Assembly: GCA_019677205.1 (NCBI GenBank) | Contig: JAAMXY010004173.1 | Span: 1-23,970 of the forward strand | Length of the DNA: 23,970 nt | Source of the DNA: Pinguiococcus pyrenoidosus | Lineage: Eukaryota > Sar > Pinguiophyceae > Pinguiochrysidales > Pinguiochrysidaceae | Direction: 5' to 3' | Shown here: one piece after another, positions 1 through 9,930 of the stretch | How positions within the stretch are numbered: the stretch's first letter is position 1 | Layout: each line of letters opens with the position of its first letter | Notes under the pieces: generated by a model | The model's input: the letters and a program-made list of their open reading frames with translations, nothing else | What the model was told of the DNA's origin: nothing | Databases searched by the model: none | Position numbers and translations under genes: made by a program

Positions 1-382
1 CTGATGCAAGGCTGCTCCCATGTACCCGCTAGAATGTGCTAGGTCGTACACTACTCTGTTGTCAAGACACACTGTGTTTCAGCATATTTTTTTTATTTCA
101 CCATCTTATGGCAAGATGATGCTATAGATCTGCACCGTACGCATGATATGCATCGGCATCGAACCATCCGATCATCGGATCGAACTTCACCCGTCACCAC
201 CAGTCGAATAGGATAGCTTGAATAGTGAATAGTTGCGACTCGATACGACCGAGTTCGGCGTTCTGGAAGGAGCGGGTCGGAGGATTTGGCGCCGCAGGCC
301 ACTCTCGTTTAAAAGTCCTTCGCTGCAATGTGTGCAGCGTGGTGACCCCGTGCCGCGCGCGCGGCGGCAGCGAGTACAGAGG

Positions 383-3300
383 ATGCGTAGCAGCTGCCTG
401 GACGATTTGCTCCATCTCTCCATCGGCCGAGCGGACGCGCTCACGGCGCTGGGCACGCTCTTCAACCTTCTGGCGCTGCTTGGCCTCTTCGCTCTGCAGC
501 TAAGGCACACACGGAAGGCTTTGGGGGTACGTGGACGATGGCTGCAGCCCTTGATTCCGATCACTTACGAGCGCTCCCGCGGCCCGAAGGGCGACCGAGC
601 GGCGTCGTTTCATCTCGTGCTCCCGGTATACAAGGCGGTTCTGCAGTACTACATCGCCGTCAGTCTGGTGATCAATGTAGTGGCCATCGTGTATGACTTC
701 TATCTGCTTCCTGGGCCCAGCGAGGTGAGGTTTCCCATCACTTTCCGCCGCTCGACTTGCCTGCCGTAATCCCCCGAACTTGCTCCCCGTGCATGGAATG
801 GAGCAGCTGCGAGACCCTTTCGTGTGGGGCCTTCTCTCAGCCGCGCATGCGATTGGATCCGAAGGCCTCGCTTTCCTGCTCTTGCATCCTGGAGCTGGAC
901 GACGCGCCCTCATCCTCACGCTCGTGTTCGCGCTGCTGTGGGGCGGCGTCGTGTTCTGCCTCTGTGCGTGGGCCACCGCTCTGTACAACGACATGGCGTT
1001 CCTCCCAGGCGTCCCGGCAAGCAAGGTGCCTGTCCTCGAGAAGGGCGGCGTCCGGGGATCCGTCATCGTAGCCATGTTCCTCGAAGCGATGCTGCTCGTG
1101 TTCTACGCTCTGTGTGCGCTCGTCCCGCTGGAGTACACGTACCTCTACGGCCGGTACAATCCAGCAGATGGTAAGCTGAGCGACGCCGCGCCGGGTGGCA
1201 GTCGCGTGGAGAGGGCGCTAATCCAATCCAATGACGCATGGAAATACCAAGGAGCGAGAGGGGCCGCCTCGAAGAGGCTGTGCACTCCCTGCCAGATCCT
1301 TCGACGGCGGCGTCCAGCGATCATCCACTATGCGCTTTTCTGGGCCGTGTACCACTTCATCACCCTCATGCTCCTGACCGGCGCGCTCCTGGACAAGGAC
1401 AGCGACTCTGTCATGAACAGCTGCGCGGAGGAGGTGAATGTGTTCCTGTTCTTTTTCGTCCTGCAGCCGTTCGTGGTGTATCGAACGCTGCAGGAGGACT
1501 CCAGATACTGGCAGGTACCGACCAAGGCGACCTTGCTGATGTGTGATGCATAGCGTGAAAAACTTGGCAACGAATCTCCAGGGTCTATACCGTTCGCCGC
1601 TGGCGAATCTGAACGAACCTCTCATCGGTGCGTGGGCGGTGCCGGACTCGACGGCGGCGACCATGGCCAGAATGGTGACGGATATCGAGAATTCCTTTGC
1701 CGATCTGCGGCAATCGTCAACGCACTCGTCCAGGTTCTCCTCCAGCGTTCTCCCCGGACACTCGCTCTCGGCGTCGCACCTGTCCGAAGCTCCGATGAAG
1801 CAGAAAGGCATCGAGATCCTGCCCTTCGGCTCTCTCCAACTGCTCTCTGCGAACTATTTCTCGGGAGGAAGCGCAAGGGTGAGTGAAGAGATGGCACTGC
1901 ATTGCTGCTGAATTGCTCGCATTTACGGAGCGTGCTCCGTATCTTGCTCAGGTTTATCCCGGCCGCATCGCCGGAGAGACGGTTGACGTGGCTGTCAAGA
2001 TGCTCTTCCGCATCGAGCTGGCTCCGGAGGACATTCACGATTTCTGTGACGAGGCGGCGCTCCTTAATCTCCTGCAGCACCCCAACATCGTGGCCAGCCG
2101 CGGAGTCTGTGTGATGCCTCCGGCGATATGCTTGGTGACCGAGTTTTGCGATCATGGCAGCCTCTACGACTTCCTGCATCCCAAGGCGGTCTTGCACTGG
2201 AGCCGTCCGTCGAACCTCTCGGCGGAGTCGGAGCGAAGCTCTGGACATCTTCGGGAGTCGGACACGAGCGAGGTGCGCGAGCGCGAGGGCTCCGCGTTGA
2301 GCACTTCCGAGTCCACGGTGCATGCCTTGCCGTTGGCGCTGAAGATGCGCATGATCAAGGACTGTCTTCGCGGGGTGGCGTTCTTGCACGCCCATGCATT
2401 GGTCCACTGCGACATCAAGAGCCTTAACTTTCTGGTCACGCGGGACCTCACCATCAAGCTTGCCGATCTAGGTGAGTGCCGGATGATGGACGGCGCGTCG
2501 CCCTCTGCGATCGTACCGGGCGGGGGGCCCCATAGCGAAGTCCGGCAACCCTCGACGTCGGACATCATGCCCCTCCGTGCCGCGGATCCCCCTCTTGGCG
2601 GCGAGAGGCGCCCGGCAGACGCACCGCTCTGCTCCACTTCCTGCTCCGCTTGCCGCTCGGCTCTCTCCTCCGCTTTCTGCTGTGACGGGGCGTGCGCGTG
2701 GCTCCCGCCGCAGCGACGGGAGCCGAGCTTTCTTTCGAGGTTGCGCCGAAGATCGGCTAAGCAGCAGGGACTGAGCCTCAATTGGTGTGCACCCGAGGTC
2801 TTGGAGGATGCCCTGCAAGCTGAGAGGCGGGTGCAGGAGGCTTTCTCTCCGGGGCGCAAGTTCCTGTCGAAGATGGGCGAGCTTCGCGACTCCATGCTGA
2901 GCGCTTTCACCGGTGCCGAACGGCGAAGCGTGCTTGGTTCCGAAGCGCGCGAGCAGCTTTCTCGTCCGAACAGCGGGTCATCGGACGCGTACCAGCCGCC
3001 CGATGCCGTGGGCGGCTCACCTGGAGCCTACAAGGATCAGTCTCCTCCGAGGCGCTCGAGTTTCTTTGACCATCACAGGAGCCTTGTGAGAAACAGAGCT
3101 GACCCAGATCGGCCCACGTTTGGCACACAGACCGACGGCTCGAGTCCGGACGATGACGACTTTTTTGAGCAAGTCTCTGGAGGAGCTCACCACCCGCCGG
3201 TCGATACGTCACCAGCAGGCGGATGGACGAGTCGCGACGAGTCTGGCTTGTCATCGATGAATCAAATGGACGGCACGCCATCTGATCGTACATCTGCAGC

Positions 3301-3745
3301 GAATTCTCACATGGCTTATTCGGAAAGGTCGGATGTCTACTCCTTGGCGATTGTATTAAGTGAGATTCTCTCTGGCTCGGTGCCTTTCGACACGCCGGAG
3401 TTCCAAATGTAAGCTCAAGCGCGTCCATTTTGGTCTCGCTGGCAGCGAAGGGGTCGTGGCTGAACCAGTCTTTTCTTCCCCAGGATGGACAAGGCCATGC
3501 TCCTTACTGCACTTACAGAAAGATCTCGGCGACCCTCCTTGCCCCTAGACACCCCGGACGTCGTGCGCGCGCTTGTGGAGGAGATGTGGCAGACCCACCC
3601 GTCTTTAAGACCGACCGCTCAAGCAGCGCTGTACAGGATCAACGAGCTATACACAGATACGCATCTGCAGCTCGAGCTCGATCGATTCTTAGACGCAGGT
3701 GGCGCTTCTTCCCTGCCGCGACCCGTTAGAGATGCACTTAGATGA
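383..3745 (+). CDS. Seven-transmembrane / TKL-type protein kinase fusion
   Basis: Proposed exons are 383-724, 807-1170, 1318-1514, 1582-1878, 1952-3408 and 3484-3745 (about 972 aa). All junctions are phase-matched, and 383 is the first in-frame ATG. Hydrophobic segments lie near residues 19-40, 87-107, 118-140 (weak), 148-168, 200-222, 238-259 and 275-291, so about seven TM helices precede a cytosolic kinase domain. The kinase has a Gly-rich loop spanning an exon junction (SGGSARVYPG), the beta3 lysine in VAVKM (about K416), the alphaC glutamate, a catalytic loop HCDIKSLN (HRD changed to HCD, Asp and Asn kept), DLG in place of DFG, CAPE, SDVYS (alphaF) and a late Arg in SLRPT. An active TKL-like Ser/Thr kinase is therefore likely. 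Large low-complexity inserts interrupt the fold: about 60 aa before alphaE, about 105 aa in the activation segment, about 160 aa after APE. The 7TM plus kinase layout recalls GPCR-TKL 'bigram' proteins of oomycetes; a receptor role is inference. Intron 1171-1317 is phase-matched but also in frame, so it may be retained. Confidence 0.8.
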
Positions 3746-4076
3746 CAACCGCCCGCGAGTCTTTTGAGGCATTCCTTTCCCCCCCGCCCCCCCGCGGGGG
3801 GACAGTGCAAGGTCCCACGAGAGAAAGTACCGCCCACCGCCAATGCCATGTAGAATTCAACACCGCAGCAGCCATCCCCATTCTGTAGGGAGCATGGTCC
3901 ACTCCCGTGCGTAGCAGGAGCACAAGAGACGAACTTGAGGTCTTCGTTCATTGCGCCGCTTGTGAAATTCTCTCAATGAAAGATTGTAATTGCGATCATC
4001 ATGGTGGTATCAAGATGTGGCTGGTGCTCCTCTGACATCCTCTTCGACCCACACCTGCTTCGCTGCTTCCTTCGCT
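3746..4076. other. Convergent 3' intergenic region
   Basis: This gap of about 330 bp separates the stop codons of the kinase (+) and the FMN reductase (-). It presumably holds both 3' UTRs. No ORF with recognisable content was seen. Its one striking feature is a C-tract/G-tract palindrome, listed separately. Confidence 0.6.
3788..3801. repeat. Perfect 14-bp C/G palindrome between convergent genes
   Basis: The sequence is CCCCCCGCGGGGGG, its own reverse complement, preceded by further C-runs from about 3779. It could form a very stable hairpin in either 3' UTR. Whether it acts in 3'-end formation is unknown. Confidence 0.6.
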
Positions 4077-4979
4077 CTAGCTGGGAATACCGACTGCCTC
4101 GCGGCGATCTTTCAGCGCCATGGCAACCCATTCCGCCTGATCCAAGGTCTTCGGGAGCTGGTTCAGCATCCTCGCCTCGGGATCTGCGACAACGACCGTT
4201 CATTCATTCAGTTCCGGCCAGCATTTCAACCTCTCGATTGTGCCCCTCACCCTTGGGAGTCCCGTCTTCATGCAGCAGATTGATCGGGTCAGCGAGCAAA
4301 GTGATGTGGCTCACGGGCAGACAGCCGAGCTCCGACAAAAGCGGACGCATCGCCATGGCTACTCGAGCCCCTCCAAAAGGTCCTGGCGAGTACGCTACGA
4401 TGGCTGCAAGCACGTCAAGGAGGAATGAGCGTCCGTCAATCTTCCTCTCACGCCCTTCCATGGCGTACCCGACGCTTTGAAAGCGTACTTGCTGCCCCCA
4501 AAATGCCCGAGGATGGAAGCGAGCGCCGGAGGCACCGTGTGGTTGTACTCCGCGGTGACGCACACAAAAAGATCTGCAGCTGCAATGGTATCTGCCATTT
4601 CCTGCATCGCCGGCGGCGGATCCTTCGGTAGGACAACGCTCAGCTCTTCCGCCTCAAATGCTCTCTTCCGCACGACGGCAGACCTTCAAGAAGAAGTGCG
4701 GCGTCTTCAGTTCCGCTCCCGACGAAGCCAGCGGTCCTTCCGGGCCAAAGACCTCGAGAGGATCGTACACGGTGATGTTGTGCGACACTCCGGCGTCGCG
4801 ACTTTGCAGCGTGGACACGACGTAGTTCAGGACCCTGTTTTCGTTTGGCACGCATGAGCTGTGAACGTGGGTGCGCAGTTGCAATGCTGCGCCCACCGGT
4901 CACCCAGCCGCTTCGCACCGCCCCAGGGAGGGATCACGTTGCGCGCGGAGCCCAGTAGAACCACTGTGTTGAGGCTCAT
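4077..4979 (-). CDS. NADPH-dependent FMN reductase family protein
   Basis: Five exons on the minus strand (4979-4897, 4834-4684, 4622-4469, 4403-4251, 4183-4077) give 215 aa. The introns are 62, 61, 65 and 67 nt with matching phases, which supports the model strongly. The N-terminus MSLNTVVLLGSARN is the flavodoxin-like first strand and FMN phosphate loop. Later landmarks are PPWGGAKRLGDRV, VTAEYNHTVPPAL (family signature around the flavin), GHFGGSKYAFK, SPGPFGGARVAMAMRPLL and ELGCLPVS. The C-terminus EDGTPKDPEARMLNQLP also fits the family. Members of this family transfer hydride from NADPH to flavin and then to quinones, azo dyes or metals; the substrate here is unknown. No targeting peptide is evident, so it is probably cytosolic. 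It is transcribed divergently from the sulfotransferase/glycosyltransferase gene, with an E2F-like palindrome just upstream of its ATG. Confidence 0.9.
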
Positions 4980-4989
4980 CGCGTTTGAA

Positions 4990-5001
4990 TTTGGCGCCAA
5001 A
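4990..5001. promoter_or_regulatory. E2F/DP-like palindrome in divergent promoter
   Basis: TTTGGCGCCAAA is a perfect 12-bp palindrome matching the E2F/DP consensus (TTTSGCGC). It begins about 11 bp upstream of the FMN reductase ATG, inside the roughly 143-bp gap shared with the divergent gene at 5123. Function is inferred from motif match only. Confidence 0.35.
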
Positions 5002-5122
5002 ACCAAAAGAAAAAGCCGCGCGAAGTTCTTCGACCTGTCCGACGGTCACAGGACGGGTCCTCGACCGCCTTTACGTCATAGTCAATCAGATCATTTTGAA
5101 GTTTTGATAGACATCTTGGCCA

Positions 5123-8100
5123 ATGACCTTGTCTCGTTGGGTCACCGATTTGGATCCTCCGTTGCGTTCGCGCGTTGCGGCATTGGCGACCCTCTCAAAG
5201 GCCATGCGGCGGTGGCTGCGCTACCTATGCGCCGCGCTGTGGCTTCGCGGAGCGTTGGGGATCGATGCGGAGGAAATTCTGGAGAGCATCAACTTCGAGA
5301 CCCCCACATATGGCTTGAAAGGCTTCGGCTTCGTCGCCTTTGTGCGCATTCCGAACTCCGGCGGCTCAAGCTTTACTTCAGCGGTGAAGTTGTCTTCTCA
5401 CGGCTGCAACTGCGACCAAGAGAGATGTGCTAGACATGGCAGAGACAGATGCGTGGATAGCTGCCAGAAGGAAGGCTGCTTTCAGCTCTGGAAGCACGCG
5501 CCGTTCTTGGACTTCCTGCAGCTTCAAAGATCTTTCTACAGCGCCGCTGTTCCGCCAGAGCGAGTGCATTTCGCCACCATCCTGCGCGAGCCCTTCGAGC
5601 GGCTGCTGGAGGAGTACCTCTGGGTCCTCCAGAAAGCTCCGCACACCTGCGAGGAGACGGCGAACGGTGCGTTCTAGCAAAATGGCCGTGGCGATTGGCT
5701 TCGCTGAGCTAACTCGATGACCTCTCAGGAGAGCGCCAAGCCCGAGACTACTCTCTGCCGTGCACGATTGATTCGTTTGAGAAGTTTGTGAGCAACAGCA
5801 CCGTGGTCCAGGCAGCCAGCAATCGGCAGACGAGGATCCTCGCCGGCAGGGCGGAGTTTCCGGAGGGAGATTTGTATGATTCCCAGGAGCAGATGCTTGA
5901 GAAAGCAAAGCTGCACTTGGCGTCAATGCCTTTCTTCGGTCTCGGAGAACGGCTGCGGGACAGCCTTTGGCTGCTTCAGGAGGTTGCTGATGAGATGGGG
6001 CTCACAGTAGAGGTTGATCAGGACGAGTGGGACTCGGCGCTTCGGAAGGAGCACGAAGACCACCGTATCTCTGGCAAAGTCAAGGCTGAGGTGCTCGAGA
6101 GAAACGCCTTGGACGTGGAGCTCCATCGCTTCGCCGCAGGTCTCTTCGGCAAGAGGATGAAGGCTGCCAAGGCAAAGCGGGGGTTCTCTGTAAAATCGGT
6201 CCGCGTTGCCTCGCCATCCGATGGAATCGTTGCCCGCTGCGTCTCTGGACTCTGCAGCGACTCTCCTCTCGATGGCTACGAGGTGCTGTCAACGGCAACG
6301 AATGACACCACCGCGGACGGTGGTGCCCTTGCAGAAAAGGAACCTTCCCAAAAGGAACCCTCCGTGCTTGATCTCGGCGAGTCCCTCTCCTGGCAGGGCC
6401 TTGAGGAGGAGATGGCGGAGTGCGACTTTGGCGCAGGCGCGGGCGAGGGAGCTGCTCTCGGCAGCTTCTCCTGGTACAATGAGCACGGCGGGTGCGTGCA
6501 TAACTATGACTGGTACCACAGAAACGCGTATCGGGTTGAAGGGACGGGAGATCGTTCCTTCACCACTCGAGCTCTGTTCCCGTATCGAAACCTAGAGGTC
6601 GGAGGCTATGTGGTTGCGATCGGAGATGCTTCGACGATGGGAGTATACTTGCCGCAGACGTATCTGTCACACGTCGAATTCACGCTGCGAATGCCGACGG
6701 TGAGCATCGCGTACGGAAAGGTTGGCGCGGGGTTCTTCGTTGACCTTCTGGAGACTCGGAGAAGCTCAGTCGCCGGTTCAATCGTCGCAGAACTGCTTCG
6801 TGGTGCACGCGTCGTGGTCGTCCAGACCATGAGCGTACGAGCGGAGAAGAATGCCCTGTGCCGCAATCGCTGCGGCACCACAACTTGCGCTGATGGCGAG
6901 ACATTTGAGGATGCATTGTCGGCGGCATCCGATGCCAAACGTGCGGAGGCGATGAAGGAAAGCCGCGAAGCCTGGATATCCAGCCACGTTCGGCTTCTAG
7001 AGCTCGCCGGAGAAGTACGGGAAGAGTCGGTGGCGCGCAGCGTGGTCTTGCTCAGCTTCGCATCACCGAAGGAGGAAGTTACCGAGGAAATGGTGGACCG
7101 AGTTGTCGCCGGGGCACCAAAGGACACGGGCAGCGGCCAACTTCGCTGGCATTTCCTGAAGGTGCCGCGATACGAAAGCGATCCTACGCAGCACCTCGTG
7201 CTAGGTCCTCATGCGTGTACCGGCGACAAAAGGACCTGCCGAAGGCTCCCGGACGGCAAGCTATGCACCGTGCCGAGTGACGACATCGATTGCGATTGCG
7301 GGGCGGTGAAGCTGGACGCCTTTGCAACTGCCCGGCAGCATCTCATGGCGGGAGCAAAGCTCGAAAGCGCACTCATGCTAGAGAATGACCAGCATTTTGT
7401 GGACTCCAAGGTCAAGCCGGACGCATCTGTCGAGGGCGTGAAGATGCAGTTTTTCATGATGCTCACGAAGGGTCAGGCCAGCCGGGAGTCCCGCATCCCC
7501 GTGATCTCCATAGAATCCGCGTGCAAGAACAATCCGGGGGCGCAGTTCTACCTTTACGTGCCTCGTGGTGCTTCTGTCAGCTTCGAGCCGTCTCTTCTCG
7601 ACGAGATAGCCAATGGAGGATGCTTCATCGAGAGGGTTTCCTTCGACTACTTTTCATTCTTCGTTGGAAGCCCGCTGGAGAGCTGGCTGTCGAAGAATCT
7701 CAAGGACCTTCGGAAAGGGCAGTACTGGTACTCCCACGCAACAGATCTGTTTCGAACGGTGGCGCTGTGGCGCTTTGGAGGGTGGTATCTCGATACGGAT
7801 GTCCTGGTGCTCAAGCCGCTGGGGGGATTCTCCAACACCGTCGCGTGGGAAGGCCCGAACCGCCCTCTGGTCAACAATGCAGTCAGCGTCTTCGCCCGAC
7901 AAAGCCTTCTGATGAGGGAGATCATGCATCATATCACCATCGCCTACAAGAAGAAGGACTGGATCAGCGCGGGACCGGGAGCAATCACAACGACGCTCGT
8001 GCGGTGGCCGAGGAAGAATTGTGCGGACCCGGACTGCATCCACATCTTGTCGAATCGCGCCTTCTTCCCTATTGCCCACTTCGAGCCTCTCTTTCGTCCG

Positions 8101-8259
8101 GATGTCGGCGACGACGAAGCGGCTCGCCTCTTGGACGGTGCCTACTGTATTCATCTGTGGAATCGAGACACCAAGCGACACAAGGCGACCCAACGTTCTA
8201 TCTTCGCCCGAGAATACAAAAGAAACTGCATCATGTGCGCCGTCCCCATCGAGGGTTGA
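5123..8259 (+). CDS. HS 6-O-sulfotransferase-like / DUF6473-like / alpha-1,4-glycosyltransferase fusion
   Basis: Two exons, 5123-5666 and 5729-8259, are joined by a 62-nt phase-1 intron; the product is 1024 aa. An in-frame ATG at 5204 (residue 28) would place a signal peptide or anchor (WLRYLCAALWLRGALG) at the very N-terminus. Domain 1 (about 65-290) looks like heparan-sulfate 6-O-sulfotransferase: a 5'-PAPS loop IPNSGGSSF, a 3'-phosphate motif ILREPFERLLEEY (about 153-165), NRQTRILAG (213-221) and MPFFGLGERL. Domain 2 (about 440-650) resembles bacterial DUF6473: GDASTMG (480-486), then VVVVQTMSVR (about 541-551). Domain 3 (about 715-1005) is a DXD glycosyltransferase of the Gly_transf_sug/A4GALT type: SHATDLFRTVALWRFGGWYL, DTD at 870-872, then NNAVSVFARQ and SAGPGAITTTL. 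The enzyme probably acts in the Golgi on a sulfated glycan. The usual lysine of the PAPS loop is Asn, so sulfotransfer activity is uncertain. Residues 300-430 are an acidic linker. Confidence 0.85.
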
Positions 8260-8596
8260 GCAGACGATGCTGACGAGAGCTGATTGACCGAGATCTAGAT
8301 GTTGCGGAATTTGAGCAGTCGAGCTTGGTGTACGAGAGAAGTTCCAGGAGAGAGAAAAATGTTAGACTTTTTTTCCGCACGCGTTCGCTCGCAGGGGCGA
8401 GGACGCTCGGCAGAGAAATGACCTTTGACTGACATCACGAGAGCCGCGCCTTTGGCTTGTCCGGAGCACAGGCCCCTCCAAAAAACATGCGAAGACGACT
8501 TCCTGTAGAAGGAAGCAATCTCCACTTTCGCGGGTCCATCCATTCACGTCACACAAGCTCTATTGTATCCCGCACTGCGAGTCCCGCCCAAAGCGT
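8260..8596. other. Convergent 3' intergenic region
   Basis: About 340 bp lie between the stop codons of the fusion enzyme (+) and the dynein light chain (-). Only short unconvincing ORFs occur here. It is read as the two 3' UTRs; no repeat or RNA gene was recognised. Confidence 0.5.
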
Positions 8597-9273
8597 CTAG
8601 TCCGTGTAGCATCCAAAAACGATCGCCACAGCCCAAAGAGAGGTGTTCGTGTAAGTCGCGCTGGTGTAGTTGTCCGTCGACGTGTCCTGCGAGGAGAGGC
8701 ATGGAGAATGAGGCATCGATAGAGCGAGACTCCAACCCGCACTTCACGCACCCAAAGGCAGCGAGATGCGACTCGGACGCCCTGATCTCGCATCTCGCCG
8801 ATGGTCACCTGGACCACGATCTTGTACCGAGGAATGTTCGTGCCCTCCTTGACGCGCTCCTTGATGAGCTCGCAAAGACCGAGACTCAGGTCCTTGCTCT
8901 CCTCCTCTACGGAAACCCGAGTCAGAAAGAGGGACGCAATGAGCGCGAGCAATGAGGAAGCAAGGTCCGAACCATTGTATGTTTTGCCCTCCAACTCCGC
9001 GAGCAAAACCTCCTTCGCGATCTTCTGCACTTGGGAAGGGTAGAATCTGTCCAAGCGCGTCAGTAGCACTCCTAAGCTGCAGGTCCAGCGCACTGCGCCT
9101 CACCTTTCATCCTCTTCTGGCTTCAGGATGTACGTCGGCTTGTAGTCGATGATCTCTCGGGGGCTTCAGAGCGGGACAGACAAAGAGGAACCCGCTCAGG
9201 CGTTACAAAGGCTTGCTCAGCTTGGCACTTTGGCCTGAACACGCACTCACCCTGTGGTCACAATGTCATCCAT
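8597..9273 (-). CDS. Tctex1-family dynein light chain (DYNLT2B/TCTEX1D2-like)
   Basis: Five minus-strand exons (9273-9251, 9163-9104, 9046-8973, 8906-8752, 8686-8597) encode 133 aa. The phases 2, 2, 1 and 0 all match. The N-terminus MDDIVTTGPREIIDYKPTY leads into YILKPEEDERFYPSQVQKI, the N-terminal signature of TCTEX1D2-type chains. It is followed by an amphipathic helix pair (AKEVLLAELEGK, LGLCELIKERVK), the core strand YKIVVQVTIGE, the RCLWD motif with TDNYTSATYTN, and the terminal strand LWAVAIVFGCYTD. Length and motif order match the family. These chains sit on the intermediate chains of axonemal inner-arm and retrograde IFT dynein. Intron 8972-8907 uses an unusual GTTCGG donor, but it removes a 22-codon hydrophobic insertion not found in the family. 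The gene is divergent from the TMEM237-like gene. Confidence 0.9.
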
Positions 9274-9930
9274 CTTGCTGCGAAGTTGAGGACAGGCTGA
9301 GAGGGCTGAAATGACGACGACTGCGCCGCAATTCTGCAGCAAAAGGAAGTAAGAACATCTCGCAGCGGTTTTGAATAAAGACGTTGATAATTATTATGAT
9401 TATTCTGTATTATCAATATTGTTTATCTTAGACTATACTGAGTTATGTTTTGAAAAGAAGACCGTTCAAAAATAGCGTTTCCTCATTCTAAAACATATTC
9501 AAGAGATATATCATAATAATAGTAACAACCGTTCCAATTTGGACTCTGGAAATGCTCAATTGTTCCGAGAGAACAAAGGCGTCGCAGCGCGAAAATTCCC
9601 TTGAAAACGCCGTTGCAGCATGGAAAACTTCCTCCGCCGCCTGAGTCAAAGGAGATCTCAAGCGTCTCCGAGAGGTCAGGGACTCGCGACTTTTCCCCTT
9701 GCGTTGTTGTTGCCAGCGTCTGAACACGATGCTTCCATTCCACACAGAAAGCCAAGCAAGGAAAGACGCCGAGGAAGAGGCTTCCCAATCACAAAGGCAC
9801 AGGTCAGGCTGCACTTTTCTCATCGCCGATGTCTAGGATCGTTCGTTTACAAGCAGACGGCCAGAGAAATCTTGCAGAGCATTCTACTTACGGCTTTCCA
9901 TTTTTCCACACGGCAGCATCTCCTACGCAG
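9274..9930. promoter_or_regulatory. Divergent intergenic/promoter region of two ciliary genes
   Basis: This region lies between the dynein light chain start (minus) and the first secure exon of the TMEM237-like gene (plus). The interval 9366-9540 is strikingly AT-rich compared with its surroundings. The rest could contain the missing 5' exon of the plus-strand gene: an ORF with no ATG runs through 9620-9958. No convincing RFX X-box was found by eye. Confidence 0.45.

Noticed and set aside
2472-2790. A strong GTGAGT donor in the DLG codon region of the kinase, suggesting an intron that would remove the activation-segment insert.
   Set aside because: None of the AG acceptors I checked before LNWCAPE keeps the reading frame (phase 1 required). 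The insert is therefore treated as coding.
2164-2910. A 248-codon minus-strand frame opposite the kinase exon.
   Set aside because: The sense strand carries the ordered kinase motifs; the antisense frame is Arg/Ser-rich without features.
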